Assembly: GCA_036524675.1 (NCBI GenBank) | Contig: DATDBU010000063.1 | Location: 1 to 16,851 of the forward strand | Direction: 5' to 3' | DNA from: DATDAW01 sp036524675 | GTDB taxonomy: Bacteria > Verrucomicrobiota > Verrucomicrobiia > Chthoniobacterales > DASVRZ01 | Length of the DNA stretch: 16,851 bases | In this document: piece by piece, positions 1 to 8,370 of the stretch | How the letters are laid out: each line of letters starts with the position of its first letter | Position numbering within the stretch: the first letter of the stretch is position 1 | The notes under the pieces: generated by a model | What the model was told of the DNA's origin: nothing | Database searches by the model: none | Seen by the model: only the letters and a program-made list of their open reading frames with translations | Program-made: the position numbers and the translations under genes

Positions 1-150
1 GCCCCTGCGTCCGGGGCGGGTCGAACCCCGCGCCAAAAAACGACGCCCAAAAAACTATCTTCTCCTCATGAAACCACGACACGAAATGGTCGTCCCCAAT
101 CACAGAAACCGTCCCAAACCTGCCTTATCTTAGCGCCATTCATGCCTGAC

Positions 151-182
151 CCCCAGTTGTGCCCCCAGTTGTGCCAATTGGG
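151..182. repeat. 12-bp tandem duplication and hairpin downstream of the small-gene operon
   Basis: The 12-base unit CCCCAGTTGTGC occurs twice in a row (151-162 and 163-174). The second copy folds with the following bases: 164-171 pairs with 175-182 (eight pairs, one of them G-T) around a three-base loop. It lies about 45 bases past the stop codon of the leftward operon and could end or protect its transcript. There is no T tract on the minus strand after the stem, so it is not a standard intrinsic terminator. The rest of 1-225 shows no gene that I can support. Confidence 0.35.
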
Positions 183-225
183 AAGTCGCTTTGCGCTAGT
201 GCCGCAACTGGTAAGGGACAGACAT

Positions 226-696
226 TTACATTCGCGATTCAATATACCAAAATCGGCTTTGCTTATTGTCCAAAATGATTGCGTGGCCAGTCGGAAGATA
301 GGGCTTAGACTCAGGCAGTTGCAGATATTCAGCGTCAGGGAACGCGATCGTTGGCTGCAAACGAGGTTCTATCCTCAAGCTGTTTATCGCGAAGTTCAAT
401 ATATCGCCTGTGCGTCTATCAAAAGGTTTCCGCCTCCAAATGGCCCCATTTTCTCCAGCAAAATAACCTCGAAGGATGTTCATATCCGATGCTGAACAAA
501 CAAAGGTGATAAAAGTGGTGTCGTCAGCATTGCCTGTACTTACCGAAACCAATTCCCTAGCGGATGTCGGCAACCATTCTCCCAGGCGTTGCTGTGCGAG
601 CGACTTCTTTTCGGAGCATCCCCATTGGAAAAGAAAGGCCATACTCACTGCAATCCAGAGCAGGCTGATTCCCGATGTTAGTCTCACTTCAATCAA
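226..696 (-). CDS. Small probable lipoprotein, unknown function
   Basis: I do not recognise this 156-residue protein. It starts with a short basic N-terminus, a hydrophobic stretch (about residues 9-25) and the sequence FQWGC at 23-27. The cysteine could be lipidated, but the lipobox is poor because Trp sits where a small residue is expected. The rest is soluble, has no recognised motif, and is rich in aromatic residues towards the end. The start chosen is TTG, overlapping the upstream gene's stop by 8 bases (TTGATTGA) with AAGAAGAG a few bases before it. A GTG three codons downstream is the alternative. It is the last gene of the leftward operon and shares the low GC of the gene before it (24 of 60 bases G or C at 241-300). 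A role beside the giant surface protein is inferred only from position. Confidence 0.7.
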   Translation of the reverse strand: MIEVRLTSGISLLWIAVSMAFLFQWGCSEKKSLAQQRLGEWLPTSARELVSVSTGNADDTTFITFVCSASDMNILRGYFAGENGAIWRRKPFDRRTGDILNFAINSLRIEPRLQPTIAFPDAEYLQLPESKPYLPTGHAIILDNKQSRFWYIESRM

Positions 697-1525
697 GGCG
701 ACTCTTCTTTCTTATTAATCTCCACACCAATCCGGCAACGACTATGGCAACCGCCAACGCAAGTGCAATAACCCAAAGATGCGAGCGCTTGGTTACTTCG
801 TTCTGGCGATGTGCGTCCGGACTATTTGAAGATGTTTTGACTGCGACGGAAGGCTTTGGAGTCGTCGTTCCAACTGTGGCGGCTGATTTCTGAGTAATAG
901 GATTTTGTTCGATCTTATCTGCCAATGAGTCGAAACGGGGAACTGCATCCGCAAGCATCTTGAGCACTCCGGCTTGATCCTTTTGCATCATCATGTCGAA
1001 GTATCGTTGCGTGAGGTTCGACTTCTGTAATGGCATATCCGATGAAAAGCTAACAGCGACTGCGATGTCACGATTTTTGCTCGGAACCGTGAGCACGGTC
1101 GAATATCCAGTCCCGCCTGATCCAACGCCAGCGAGGAAAGCGAAGCCTTTGCCTCCGTTGCTCATTTTGATCTCGCGTACAAAATCATTTTGGATTCCAG
1201 GTTTCTGACTCTGCTTTTCGAGCGCAGTCTCGAACTGCCGCGCTAACGACGGCGTCAAAATCGACCCCGAAGGGCCAATAGTAATAACAGTCAAACCAAA
1301 CGTGTGATCTGGAGCCTCGTAGACATGAGATGATGTGATTCGCGGATTAGTTTTTCTGTTGGAGAGGGTAATATCTCTAACATTGAGAATGCCGTTATAA
1401 TTAAACATTCGTGCGACATCGCTCGGAGGGATGTAATCTTTCATTTGAGTCGTTTGCACCTGCGAAAGCAGTGGCGCAAAGAACGACAATATCGTCACAA
1501 GAACGACTAGTGATTTGTTTGTCAT
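689..1525 (-). CDS. Secreted protein with C-terminal membrane anchor, unknown function
   Basis: This 278-residue protein has no family I recognise. Residues 1-22 form a signal peptide (MTNK, then a hydrophobic core ending near LLSQV). Residues about 28-205 make an extracytoplasmic domain with a glycine-rich segment (GVGSGGTGYS). A Ser/Thr/Pro/Lys-rich stalk follows at about 208-245, then one transmembrane helix at about 250-270 and a basic tail (RKKSRLD). This is a bitopic protein with its bulk outside the cytoplasm. The three-part end (stalk, helix, positive tail) resembles a sorting signal, but no LPXTG or PEP motif is present. Its ATG follows the TAA of the preceding giant gene directly (TAAATG), so translation is probably coupled. 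The composition is AT-rich (23 of 60 G or C at 1321-1380), like the C-terminal module before it and unlike the rest of the giant gene. Confidence 0.8.
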   Translation of the reverse strand: MTNKSLVVLVTILSFFAPLLSQVQTTQMKDYIPPSDVARMFNYNGILNVRDITLSNRKTNPRITSSHVYEAPDHTFGLTVITIGPSGSILTPSLARQFETALEKQSQKPGIQNDFVREIKMSNGGKGFAFLAGVGSGGTGYSTVLTVPSKNRDIAVAVSFSSDMPLQKSNLTQRYFDMMMQKDQAGVLKMLADAVPRFDSLADKIEQNPITQKSAATVGTTTPKPSVAVKTSSNSPDAHRQNEVTKRSHLWVIALALAVAIVVAGLVWRLIRKKSRLD

Positions 1526-4500
1526 TTACTGACCTGCCCCATCGTAAATCTTCGACCCAAGAGGATTTGCGTTGCTTTGAAATTCCACGCGATTCTTAAA
1601 AACACGTCCGGATGGCCGGGACGCTGCTGCTAACGTTGCATATCCGGTTTGCGCACAAGCGGCTTGCATCGCCGGCCCATAGTATGATGCGCCGCCATAA
1701 TAGGTGAAATCATAAACGTCCTCAAAGCTTCCCGAATAACCCATTTGAATAACGTTAAATGTATGTAAATCCGCAGTCCCAACAATCTGGCATCTCGCTG
1801 TAATTTCGCCCGATATTGTAACCTTGCCGAAGGCTTTCCCGAGCTCGCTAAATAGCACACCAGGATCGGTAGTATTGAAGTCATCACTACCGCTGTAACT
1901 GAATGTGAAGTCATGATAGGTTTCGTTTGGGTGGAGCACAAAATAGGTGGATATTTCAGCTTTTTGACTCTCAATTTTTGCATCAAGCAGTTTGCTGACG
2001 AACTCGGATTGCTCCACCTTATCAGACGTGTCGGTGCCTTCTTGGAAGGTGTTTTGTGGAGCGATGGCAGTATTGGCTGACGACCATACAGCGCCCAGCG
2101 GATGTGTGAGTCCCGGCTCATTCGAGCGAAGTGTAAATGTAGATACAGTTGCTCCTGGGACAGCATTTCCAGTAATAAACGAGTTCAACAACTCGCCGGC
2201 GATACCGGTGCCGGGAACATTCGATGCGTTCTCGACCATATTACAGCTATCCACAAAGAACTGTTTTGTAACGGCGCGAAACTTGTCGTGAGGCGGAGAG
2301 GAGTCAACATTCGGTGTCTTATCGAAAGTCAGACTGATTTCGGCCGCCTCAAGCGTTCCATTCCCATTGCTGTCATATCCGGCGACTACCTCGTAAAGAT
2401 TAGTCTGATCTTGAGCGTCGGCAGGATAAAATTCTTCTGCATCAAACTCGATCAGCGTTTTCTGTGGAGCCGGCACAGAAGGCACTGCTTTTGTCACTGT
2501 TGATGAGTTGATTTTCTTAACGCCGACTAAGAACTTGGATGCGAAGCTGTCGGGTACAGAAACCTTAACTGCTATATGGCTCTTCACGCCATCTCGTGAC
2601 GCCATTAACATGGGGTTATTGTCGTCACCCACGTATGGTTTGCCCGTCGGAAGTTTATTCGCCTCATTCCCAGTGATCTGGTCCGAAATAACTTCGGTTA
2701 TGTCGACTGGCAGGAGGAGCAAAGCTTTTATAGCACTTGTAGACATCGCTCCATTACTGTCTGTTGTGAGGAGGTAGTCGCACATGGTAAACATTCCATG
2801 GGAATTGATCTCTCCATGGCCGAGCGGTTGATCCCAGTAAAAACTATAAACAGAATCGGCTTGCAACACGCTGACTTCGTTGTCCCCATCGGTCCGCAGT
2901 TTCAGCAGGAAATGTCGGTTGACCCATTCTCCAGGAGCAGGGCCTTCAAGATTGGAAGCGCTCAACATTAGACAAGCGGTGCCATCCGGACCAGGGTCGC
3001 TAATCCGAGTTACATAGATGTCCGTGATTTGATTTTTGTAAGCCAATGGCAACAGGTCTTTGATAAACGTCTTTATTCCGTTTTGCCACAGGTAACCGTC
3101 GAGAGGATTCCAGTCTTGATCAAGATCATAACCGACAATCTGGTTTTGGTTGTTGATTATCTCGGGGTAGCTCGACGGGAAGTTGATAAGTTGCTGTCCA
3201 TCCCAGACTTGTCGATAGCGGAAATCTCCTTCGAGAAGCGCACCTATCGCCCATCCTTGATTGTTCATCTCGACTGGATAGAAGTCAGCATTAACTACCC
3301 TGACGCCAGATGCTACCGGTATGTTATTGTCAGCAACGTACGGATCAAAGATGACAGTGGCACCTCCATGAGCAATGATGCCCCCTTGAGTTCTCCTTCG
3401 CCAATTGGCATATTGCGGGTCATCCACCCAACCCCAACCCCAGCCACAGTAACCATTTTCCGTAAAGTCGACTGGCTGATATCCTTTTGAATCACCAACC
3501 TCACCAGGTTTACTATCCTCATAAGGTGGATCGGGGGGGAAGATGCCATCTCCTGGCCATCGAAACCCTATGTATTGCCAAGACCCGGGCCCTTCGTAGT
3601 AGTGGACTTCTTGAGAGCCAGACGCCTGCCCTTGTATATCAATCGCAGTGGGGTTGCGATAAACAACTTTCTCTGATGAGGTCACCATGGAAGGCACAGT
3701 CTGTGCAGGACCGGCAACACCATTTTTCCAGGTATACGTTCGAAAGCTGGTATTTGCGCTATAATAGTAACTAGTATGAAATCCAAAAGCGATGTTGCCA
3801 TTATCGTCAAGAGCCATCTGAGAGATGTATTGCCCTTGGTTAACCGTTCCACTCAGGTCGATCGGCGCCAACTGTGTCACCGGGACGTCCTGAGAACGGT
3901 TTGGATCGATTGGGTATAGATCATCGCCGTTATTTACGCCATCTCCATCGAAGTCACCCTCGGGATCGACCTCCTCGGGCGCTGCGGGAGGAGAAGGATC
4001 GGACGGACCGGGAGGGCCGGGTGAACCCGGGGGATTGGCGTCGTTGTCGGCCTGAACGTCGTAGAGGGTGTTTTCGTCGTGAGAGCTGGTATCCGTCCAG
4101 GTGGTCACGCCAGGTCCTGTCACGGCGACGGTCTGCCAGGTTTGGCCGCCGTCGGTGCTCTTGCGGATGGTGAAGCCGGTTTCGTTGTCGGAGTTGTCCT
4201 GCCAGGTCAGGGTTACGCTGCCGTCGGGAAATTCCGAGGCAGTCAACGCTCCAGGGGCCACCGGGGGAACAAACGGATCGAAGTTGTAGAGGGTAAAGTG
4301 CGCGCTAGGGCCGGTTCCGGCCTGGACGCGGACCCGGCCGATGGTGGAGGGCGACGCTGAGTGTTGGTAAAAGACGCTGGACTGGCTGTGGGAGACGCGC
4401 CCGCTGCCATCGGTGCGCACGGTCAGACTGGCCGAGAGGGGTTCACCCGAGGAAGTGCCGGATGCGAGGCGGTCCCGTTCATCCTCTGAGGAGAAAGTCA

Positions 4501-5176
4501 CCGGTGCGTTGGCCAGCAGCACTCCATTCAGGCTGTTGCGCACTTCCACCACCAGCGGTTCGGCGGCAAAAGCGCCGGGCGCTCCGGTCTGCTGGTCGCC
4601 GCCGGCCACCGTCACGCTGGGCACGATCAGGGCGCCTCCCTGGCTGTAGTAGTTGTTCGGGTCGCTGCCCAGTTGGTATTCCTGGAGGTTGGTCAGCCCG
4701 TCCCCATCCTCGTCCTCGGAGCCGGTGCGCTCCAGACTGCCGAACGCATTCCATTCCCAAATATCCGGAAGGCTGTCCTGATCGCGATCGGTGATGAGGC
4801 TGATTTCATCCGGCGGGACGGCCTGGCGGTAGAGGCTCACGTCATCCAGTGTGCCACGAAAATAGCTGTCGTAATAGCCGATTCCGTATTCATCGGCCCC
4901 GAGAATGAGCGGCGCGCCGTTGCTTGGATCGATTTCTCCATAGAGACTGAAATCGACCACGGTTTGTTCCGCATCCGCGTAGGTGAACAGTTCGTCGTAA
5001 AAGACCAGGGGCTGGGCCTGGGCATCGACGTAAATCCGCGCCTGCTGGGTTTGCTGATCCCACACCAGGATCACCTGATGCCACCGCCCATCGTCGAAGG
5101 ACTCCTCAGTCGCGAACAAGATATCCCCTGTTGCGCTGTTTGCGGAAATCGATCTGGCCATCCCAGTTGAGACCAA
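1526..5176 (-). CDS. C-terminal fragment of giant multidomain surface protein (LamG, TSP3, Ig-like, Fn3, HAF-like C-module)
   Basis: This is the third and longest piece of the frameshifted giant protein, 1,216 codons from an artificial TTG. The true frame enters near 5145. It holds the second half of a LamG fold (about 17-125), a TSP3-like Asp/Gly calcium motif (128-175), an invasin-like Ig domain (180-297), an Fn3 domain (305-378, with WQDNSDNETGF), a Pro/Gly linker (379-402), and a further TSP3 motif (403-431). A module of about 780 residues follows. Part of it resembles HAF extracellular repeats (NNQNQIVGY followed by LWQNG at 675-700), and it has a good EF-hand loop at 935-946 (DSNGNGTLEAAE). 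The last 250 residues are a beta-rich domain I cannot name (DVYDFTYYGG, GRVFKNRVEF). GC drops from about 75% to 47% at 3960, inside the TSP3 linker. The protein is presumably exported by the signal peptide encoded at 8755. Confidence 0.85.
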   Translation of the reverse strand: MVSTGMARSISANSATGDILFATEESFDDGRWHQVILVWDQQTQQARIYVDAQAQPLVFYDELFTYADAEQTVVDFSLYGEIDPSNGAPLILGADEYGIGYYDSYFRGTLDDVSLYRQAVPPDEISLITDRDQDSLPDIWEWNAFGSLERTGSEDEDGDGLTNLQEYQLGSDPNNYYSQGGALIVPSVTVAGGDQQTGAPGAFAAEPLVVEVRNSLNGVLLANAPVTFSSEDERDRLASGTSSGEPLSASLTVRTDGSGRVSHSQSSVFYQHSASPSTIGRVRVQAGTGPSAHFTLYNFDPFVPPVAPGALTASEFPDGSVTLTWQDNSDNETGFTIRKSTDGGQTWQTVAVTGPGVTTWTDTSSHDENTLYDVQADNDANPPGSPGPPGPSDPSPPAAPEEVDPEGDFDGDGVNNGDDLYPIDPNRSQDVPVTQLAPIDLSGTVNQGQYISQMALDDNGNIAFGFHTSYYYSANTSFRTYTWKNGVAGPAQTVPSMVTSSEKVVYRNPTAIDIQGQASGSQEVHYYEGPGSWQYIGFRWPGDGIFPPDPPYEDSKPGEVGDSKGYQPVDFTENGYCGWGWGWVDDPQYANWRRRTQGGIIAHGGATVIFDPYVADNNIPVASGVRVVNADFYPVEMNNQGWAIGALLEGDFRYRQVWDGQQLINFPSSYPEIINNQNQIVGYDLDQDWNPLDGYLWQNGIKTFIKDLLPLAYKNQITDIYVTRISDPGPDGTACLMLSASNLEGPAPGEWVNRHFLLKLRTDGDNEVSVLQADSVYSFYWDQPLGHGEINSHGMFTMCDYLLTTDSNGAMSTSAIKALLLLPVDITEVISDQITGNEANKLPTGKPYVGDDNNPMLMASRDGVKSHIAVKVSVPDSFASKFLVGVKKINSSTVTKAVPSVPAPQKTLIEFDAEEFYPADAQDQTNLYEVVAGYDSNGNGTLEAAEISLTFDKTPNVDSSPPHDKFRAVTKQFFVDSCNMVENASNVPGTGIAGELLNSFITGNAVPGATVSTFTLRSNEPGLTHPLGAVWSSANTAIAPQNTFQEGTDTSDKVEQSEFVSKLLDAKIESQKAEISTYFVLHPNETYHDFTFSYSGSDDFNTTDPGVLFSELGKAFGKVTISGEITARCQIVGTADLHTFNVIQMGYSGSFEDVYDFTYYGGASYYGPAMQAACAQTGYATLAAASRPSGRVFKNRVEFQSNANPLGSKIYDGAGQ
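3859..3970 (-). other. TSP3 linker with abrupt composition change
   Basis: By hand count, 45 of 60 bases are G or C at 3961-4020 and 28 of 60 at 3901-3960. The step falls on the codons for the Asp/Gly-rich calcium motif (DFDGDGVNNGDD) between the Pro/Gly linker and the C-terminal module. The AT-richer state continues through the rest of the gene and both downstream small genes. This marks a likely module boundary in the giant gene. That it is a recombination joint is an inference. Confidence 0.6.
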
Positions 5177-7142
5177 GGGAGAAGCCGTGATAGTAATATC
5201 CTCCTTGATCCAGTCCTCGTTTAGAAATGAGCACGCGATACTCGTAGGACCAATCCGCTTTGAACCAAGTGACCAGCGTAAAACTATCGGTGCCCGGATC
5301 CAGGGCGCTGGTCGAGGCGATGGTGGCTATCGGTTCCGTGCCGGAAAACAGAATCGCGCCCCCGAAGACGCCCGGGGTGCGCACCGGGCCATTCCCAAGC
5401 ACGCCATCGTGATGCAATCCCGAAGAGTCGAGAATGGTATTTCCGGAGGCCTCATCGAACTTCCAATGACCGATCAGAGCATCGCTGTCCTGCGTTACCG
5501 CCTCTGCGTGGAAAGTCACAATATTGGAGTTGCCGGCGCGTGCGGTTATCGTGCTCGTTCCTTCGTGTTGAGCGCCGTGCCGGTAGAACGCTCTGGCCAC
5601 GCCGTCGACTCCCGTCCTTAGCGTGAGAATGGGATTGGTCGTGATGTTACCCAAATCCCCGGCCAAACCGCCTCCGCCGCCTGCCACCGCGAAGTCCACC
5701 GGAGCGTTGATCAGGAGCGTTCCTGCCTCCGAGCCATCTCGCACTTGGACACTGAACGGCTGGGAAAGATAATCGCCGGGCACCGCTGACTGGTTGTCGC
5801 CCCCAAAAATACTCACGACCGGAGCAATCGTCGTCGCTCCCTGGTCATAATAGTTCTTTGGGTCGCTGCCCTGCTCGCGTTCCTGGAGATTGGTGAACCC
5901 GTCGCCATCAGGATCTGCGTTCGGGTTTACGCCCAGATGTCCGAAGTTTGCCAATTCCCACCAGTCACCCAGGCCGCTATTATCGCTGTCGTAGGCGACG
6001 TGGACTGTGACGATGTCCGAACGCAGGGAAGTCGATCCGTTGCTATCGGCGGCAACGGCCGTGATTTGGAAATCGCCCCATGTGTTCGGGGTCCAGGCCC
6101 AATCGAAAGGCGCGGTCGTCGATGTCCCGATCTTGGCTCCTTCGTTAAAGTAATTCACCTCGGTCACTGTGCCTGCGGTGGCGCTGGCACTGACCTGAAA
6201 ATGAATCGGCTGCCCCAAGACGCCGGTCGTGTCACCCGCAGGATGAATGATCGAAACGGTGGGAGAAGCAACCAGCAGATTGAGGCCAAGAACCGGGGAA
6301 GCGTTCGAAGAGGATCCGGAAACGCCAGTCCCCAGCTGTCCAAAAGCACCGTCTCCCCAACTGACGAGTGTTCCATCCTCCTTCAACGCCATGTTGCAGC
6401 TCCCTCCAGCTGCGATTTTCGATGCGGCCGCAACGATTTCCACTTGGATTGGAGTCGCGCTGTTGGCCGTCGTGCTATTACCCAATTGGCCAGACCAATT
6501 TGCACCCCAGGCCCGGAGGCTCCCGTCGTTCTTCAACGCCACTGAATGATGACTCCCGGCAGCTACTGCCACTACATTGGTCAATCCGTTCACCTGCACG
6601 GGCGTTACACTACCCGTCGTCGTGTTGTTACCCAACTGGCCAGACCCGTTTGCTCCCCAGGCCCAGACGCTTCCATCGGCCTTCAGCGCCAGAGAATGAC
6701 TGTTCCCGGCAGCTACGGCCACCACATTTGTCAATCCATTCACCTGCACGGGCACCACGCTGCGAACCGGGATGCTGTTACCCAATTGGCCAGACCCATT
6801 GGCTCCCCAGGCCCAGACGCTGCCGTCACTCTTTAACGCCAGTGAAAAACGGTATCCGGCAGCGACGGCCACCACGTTTACCAGTCCGTTCACCTGCACG
6901 GGCACTACGCTTTTAGTCGTTGTGTTGTTGCCCAATTGGCCGGACTCATTGGCTCCCCACGCCCAAACGCTCCCATCGCTTTTCAATGCTAGAGAATGAC
7001 TGCTCCCGGCACTTACGGCCGTCACATTCGACAGTCCATTCACTTGCAAAGGTGTCAGACTGTCTGCCGTCGTGTTATTGCCCAATTGACCGGACCCATT
7101 GGCTCCCCAGGCCCAGATCCTCCCGTCGCTCTTCAATGCCAA
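5106..7142 (-). CDS. Middle fragment of giant surface protein (RCC1 repeats, Ig-like, TSP3, LamG start)
   Basis: This 678-codon frame continues the 540-codon frame upstream after a one-base frameshift. Its TTG start is not real. Residues 4-253 are five complete 50-residue RCC1 repeats (SDGSVWAWGANGSGQLGN type), and 254-293 a partial one. Then come an Ig-like domain (294-383), a TSP3-like calcium motif (384-432, with DPDGDGFTNLQE), an invasin-like Ig domain (438-548) and the first half of a LamG fold (555-667, opening with LIGHWKFDEASGN). The LamG fold is interrupted: after GQIDF the frame runs into QRNRGYLVRD and stops, while the next frame carries ANSATGDILFATEESF. These domains are typical of adhesins and carbohydrate-binding surface proteins. 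No catalytic domain is visible. Confidence 0.85.
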   Translation of the reverse strand: MALKSDGRIWAWGANGSGQLGNNTTADSLTPLQVNGLSNVTAVSAGSSHSLALKSDGSVWAWGANESGQLGNNTTTKSVVPVQVNGLVNVVAVAAGYRFSLALKSDGSVWAWGANGSGQLGNSIPVRSVVPVQVNGLTNVVAVAAGNSHSLALKADGSVWAWGANGSGQLGNNTTTGSVTPVQVNGLTNVVAVAAGSHHSVALKNDGSLRAWGANWSGQLGNSTTANSATPIQVEIVAAASKIAAGGSCNMALKEDGTLVSWGDGAFGQLGTGVSGSSSNASPVLGLNLLVASPTVSIIHPAGDTTGVLGQPIHFQVSASATAGTVTEVNYFNEGAKIGTSTTAPFDWAWTPNTWGDFQITAVAADSNGSTSLRSDIVTVHVAYDSDNSGLGDWWELANFGHLGVNPNADPDGDGFTNLQEREQGSDPKNYYDQGATTIAPVVSIFGGDNQSAVPGDYLSQPFSVQVRDGSEAGTLLINAPVDFAVAGGGGGLAGDLGNITTNPILTLRTGVDGVARAFYRHGAQHEGTSTITARAGNSNIVTFHAEAVTQDSDALIGHWKFDEASGNTILDSSGLHHDGVLGNGPVRTPGVFGGAILFSGTEPIATIASTSALDPGTDSFTLVTWFKADWSYEYRVLISKRGLDQGGYYYHGFSLGLNWDGQIDFRKQRNRGYLVRD

Positions 7143-8370
7143 AGATGACCGCCCCCGGCACTTAAGGCCGTCACACTTGTCAGTCCGTTCACCTGCACTG
7201 GTAGCGCACTGTCTGCCGCTGTGTTGTTACCCAATTGGCCAGACCAATTGGCACCCCAGGCCCAGACGCTCCCGTCGCCCTTTAACGCCAGAGAATGGTA
7301 ATCCCCGGCTACAACAGCGTCCACGTTTGACAATCCGCTCACCTGCGCCGGCGCTACACTGCCCGACGTCGATTGGTTGCCCAATTGACCGTACCAATTC
7401 GCTCCCCAAGCCGAGATGCTCCCGCCATTCTTGACCGCCAGAGAATGATCGTATCCGGCTGCCACGGCCACGATATCTATCAAACCCAATACCTGGGCAG
7501 GCGTCGAACTGTCGGTCGTCGTGCTATTGCCCAATTGACCGTCCCAGTTGGCTCCCCACGCCCAGACACCTCCGTCGCCTTTGACCGCCAGCGAATGACC
7601 GTATCCGGCTGCCACAGCCACCACGTCTGTCAATCCGATCACATGGACAGCTGTCCGACTGTCAGTCGTCGTGTTGTTGCCCAATTGGCCAGACCAATTG
7701 CCTCCCCAGGCCCAGACGCTCCCTCCACTCTTGACCGCAAGGGAATGATCGGATCCGGCAGCTACCGCCACCACGTCTGTCAATCCCATCACCTGCACAG
7801 CCGCCCGACTTTCGATCGTCGTGTTGTTACCCAATTGGCCAGAACCATTGTCTCCCCAGGCCCAGACGCTCCCGTCGCTCTTCAATGCCATGGAATGACC
7901 GCCGCCGGCAGCCACGGCCACCACGTTGGTCAACCCGTTCACCTGCACAGGTGTTAGACTGCCGGCGGTCGTATTATTTCCCAATTGACCATACCAATTG
8001 GCTCCCCACGCCCAGACAGTCCCATCACTCTTTAACGCCAGAGAATGACTATTCCCTGCAGCCACAGCGACGACATCCGTTAGTCCGGCCACCTGCAATG
8101 GCGTCGGCCTGTCAATCGTCGTGTTATTGCCCAATTCCCCGGATGCATTGCCTCCCCACGCCCAAACTGTTCCATCACTCTTCACCGCCAAAGAATGCCC
8201 GTACCCGGCAGCCACGGCCACGACCTCTGTCAATCCGTTCACTTGCACCGGCGTCACACTGTCGATCGTCGTGTTATTTCCCAGCTGACCATATTCATTG
8301 TAGCCCCAGGCCCAAACGGTCCTGTCGCTCCTTAGCGCCACGGTATAATCGGAACCAGTCGCCACTTGAC
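6265..8370 (-). repeat. Tandem 150-bp repeats encoding 14 RCC1 blades
   Basis: Thirteen repeats of exactly 50 codons and one partial repeat run head to tail across two reading frames. Each encodes a variant of (K)SDGSVWAWGANWSGQLGN, then TT.DS.TPVQVNGLT, then VVAVAAG..HSLAL. The plus strand shows the recurring core CCCAATTGGCCAGAC every 150 bases. RCC1 propellers have seven blades, so 14 repeats would form two. The repeats are similar enough in DNA for unequal recombination to change their number. Repeats 1-8 lie in the frame starting at 8755 and 9-14 in the frame ending at 5106. The frame break lies at the end of repeat 8. Confidence 0.9.

Noticed and set aside
1..34. tRNA- or tmRNA-like 3' end: GCCCC/GGGGC hairpin and GCGGGTCGAACCCCGC resembling a T arm
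   Set aside because: The T-like loop is one base short and lacks the normal TTC start. The preceding 7-base loop has no T at position 33, and no acceptor stem or CCA follows. The window edge prevents a fuller test.
142..495. Plus-strand frame of 117 codons at the left edge
   Set aside because: It is antisense to the probable lipoprotein gene, has no recognisable motif, and the minus-strand gene fits an operon with overlap and a signal peptide.
5106..7160. Programmed ribosomal frameshifting as explanation for the split giant gene
   Set aside because: No slippery heptamer or following stable structure is evident at either site, and the two shifts have opposite signs. Indel or sequencing error is simpler.
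6265..8370. CRISPR-like regular repetition
   Set aside because: The 150-bp period lies wholly inside a coding frame and encodes RCC1 blades. There are no spacers of unrelated sequence.
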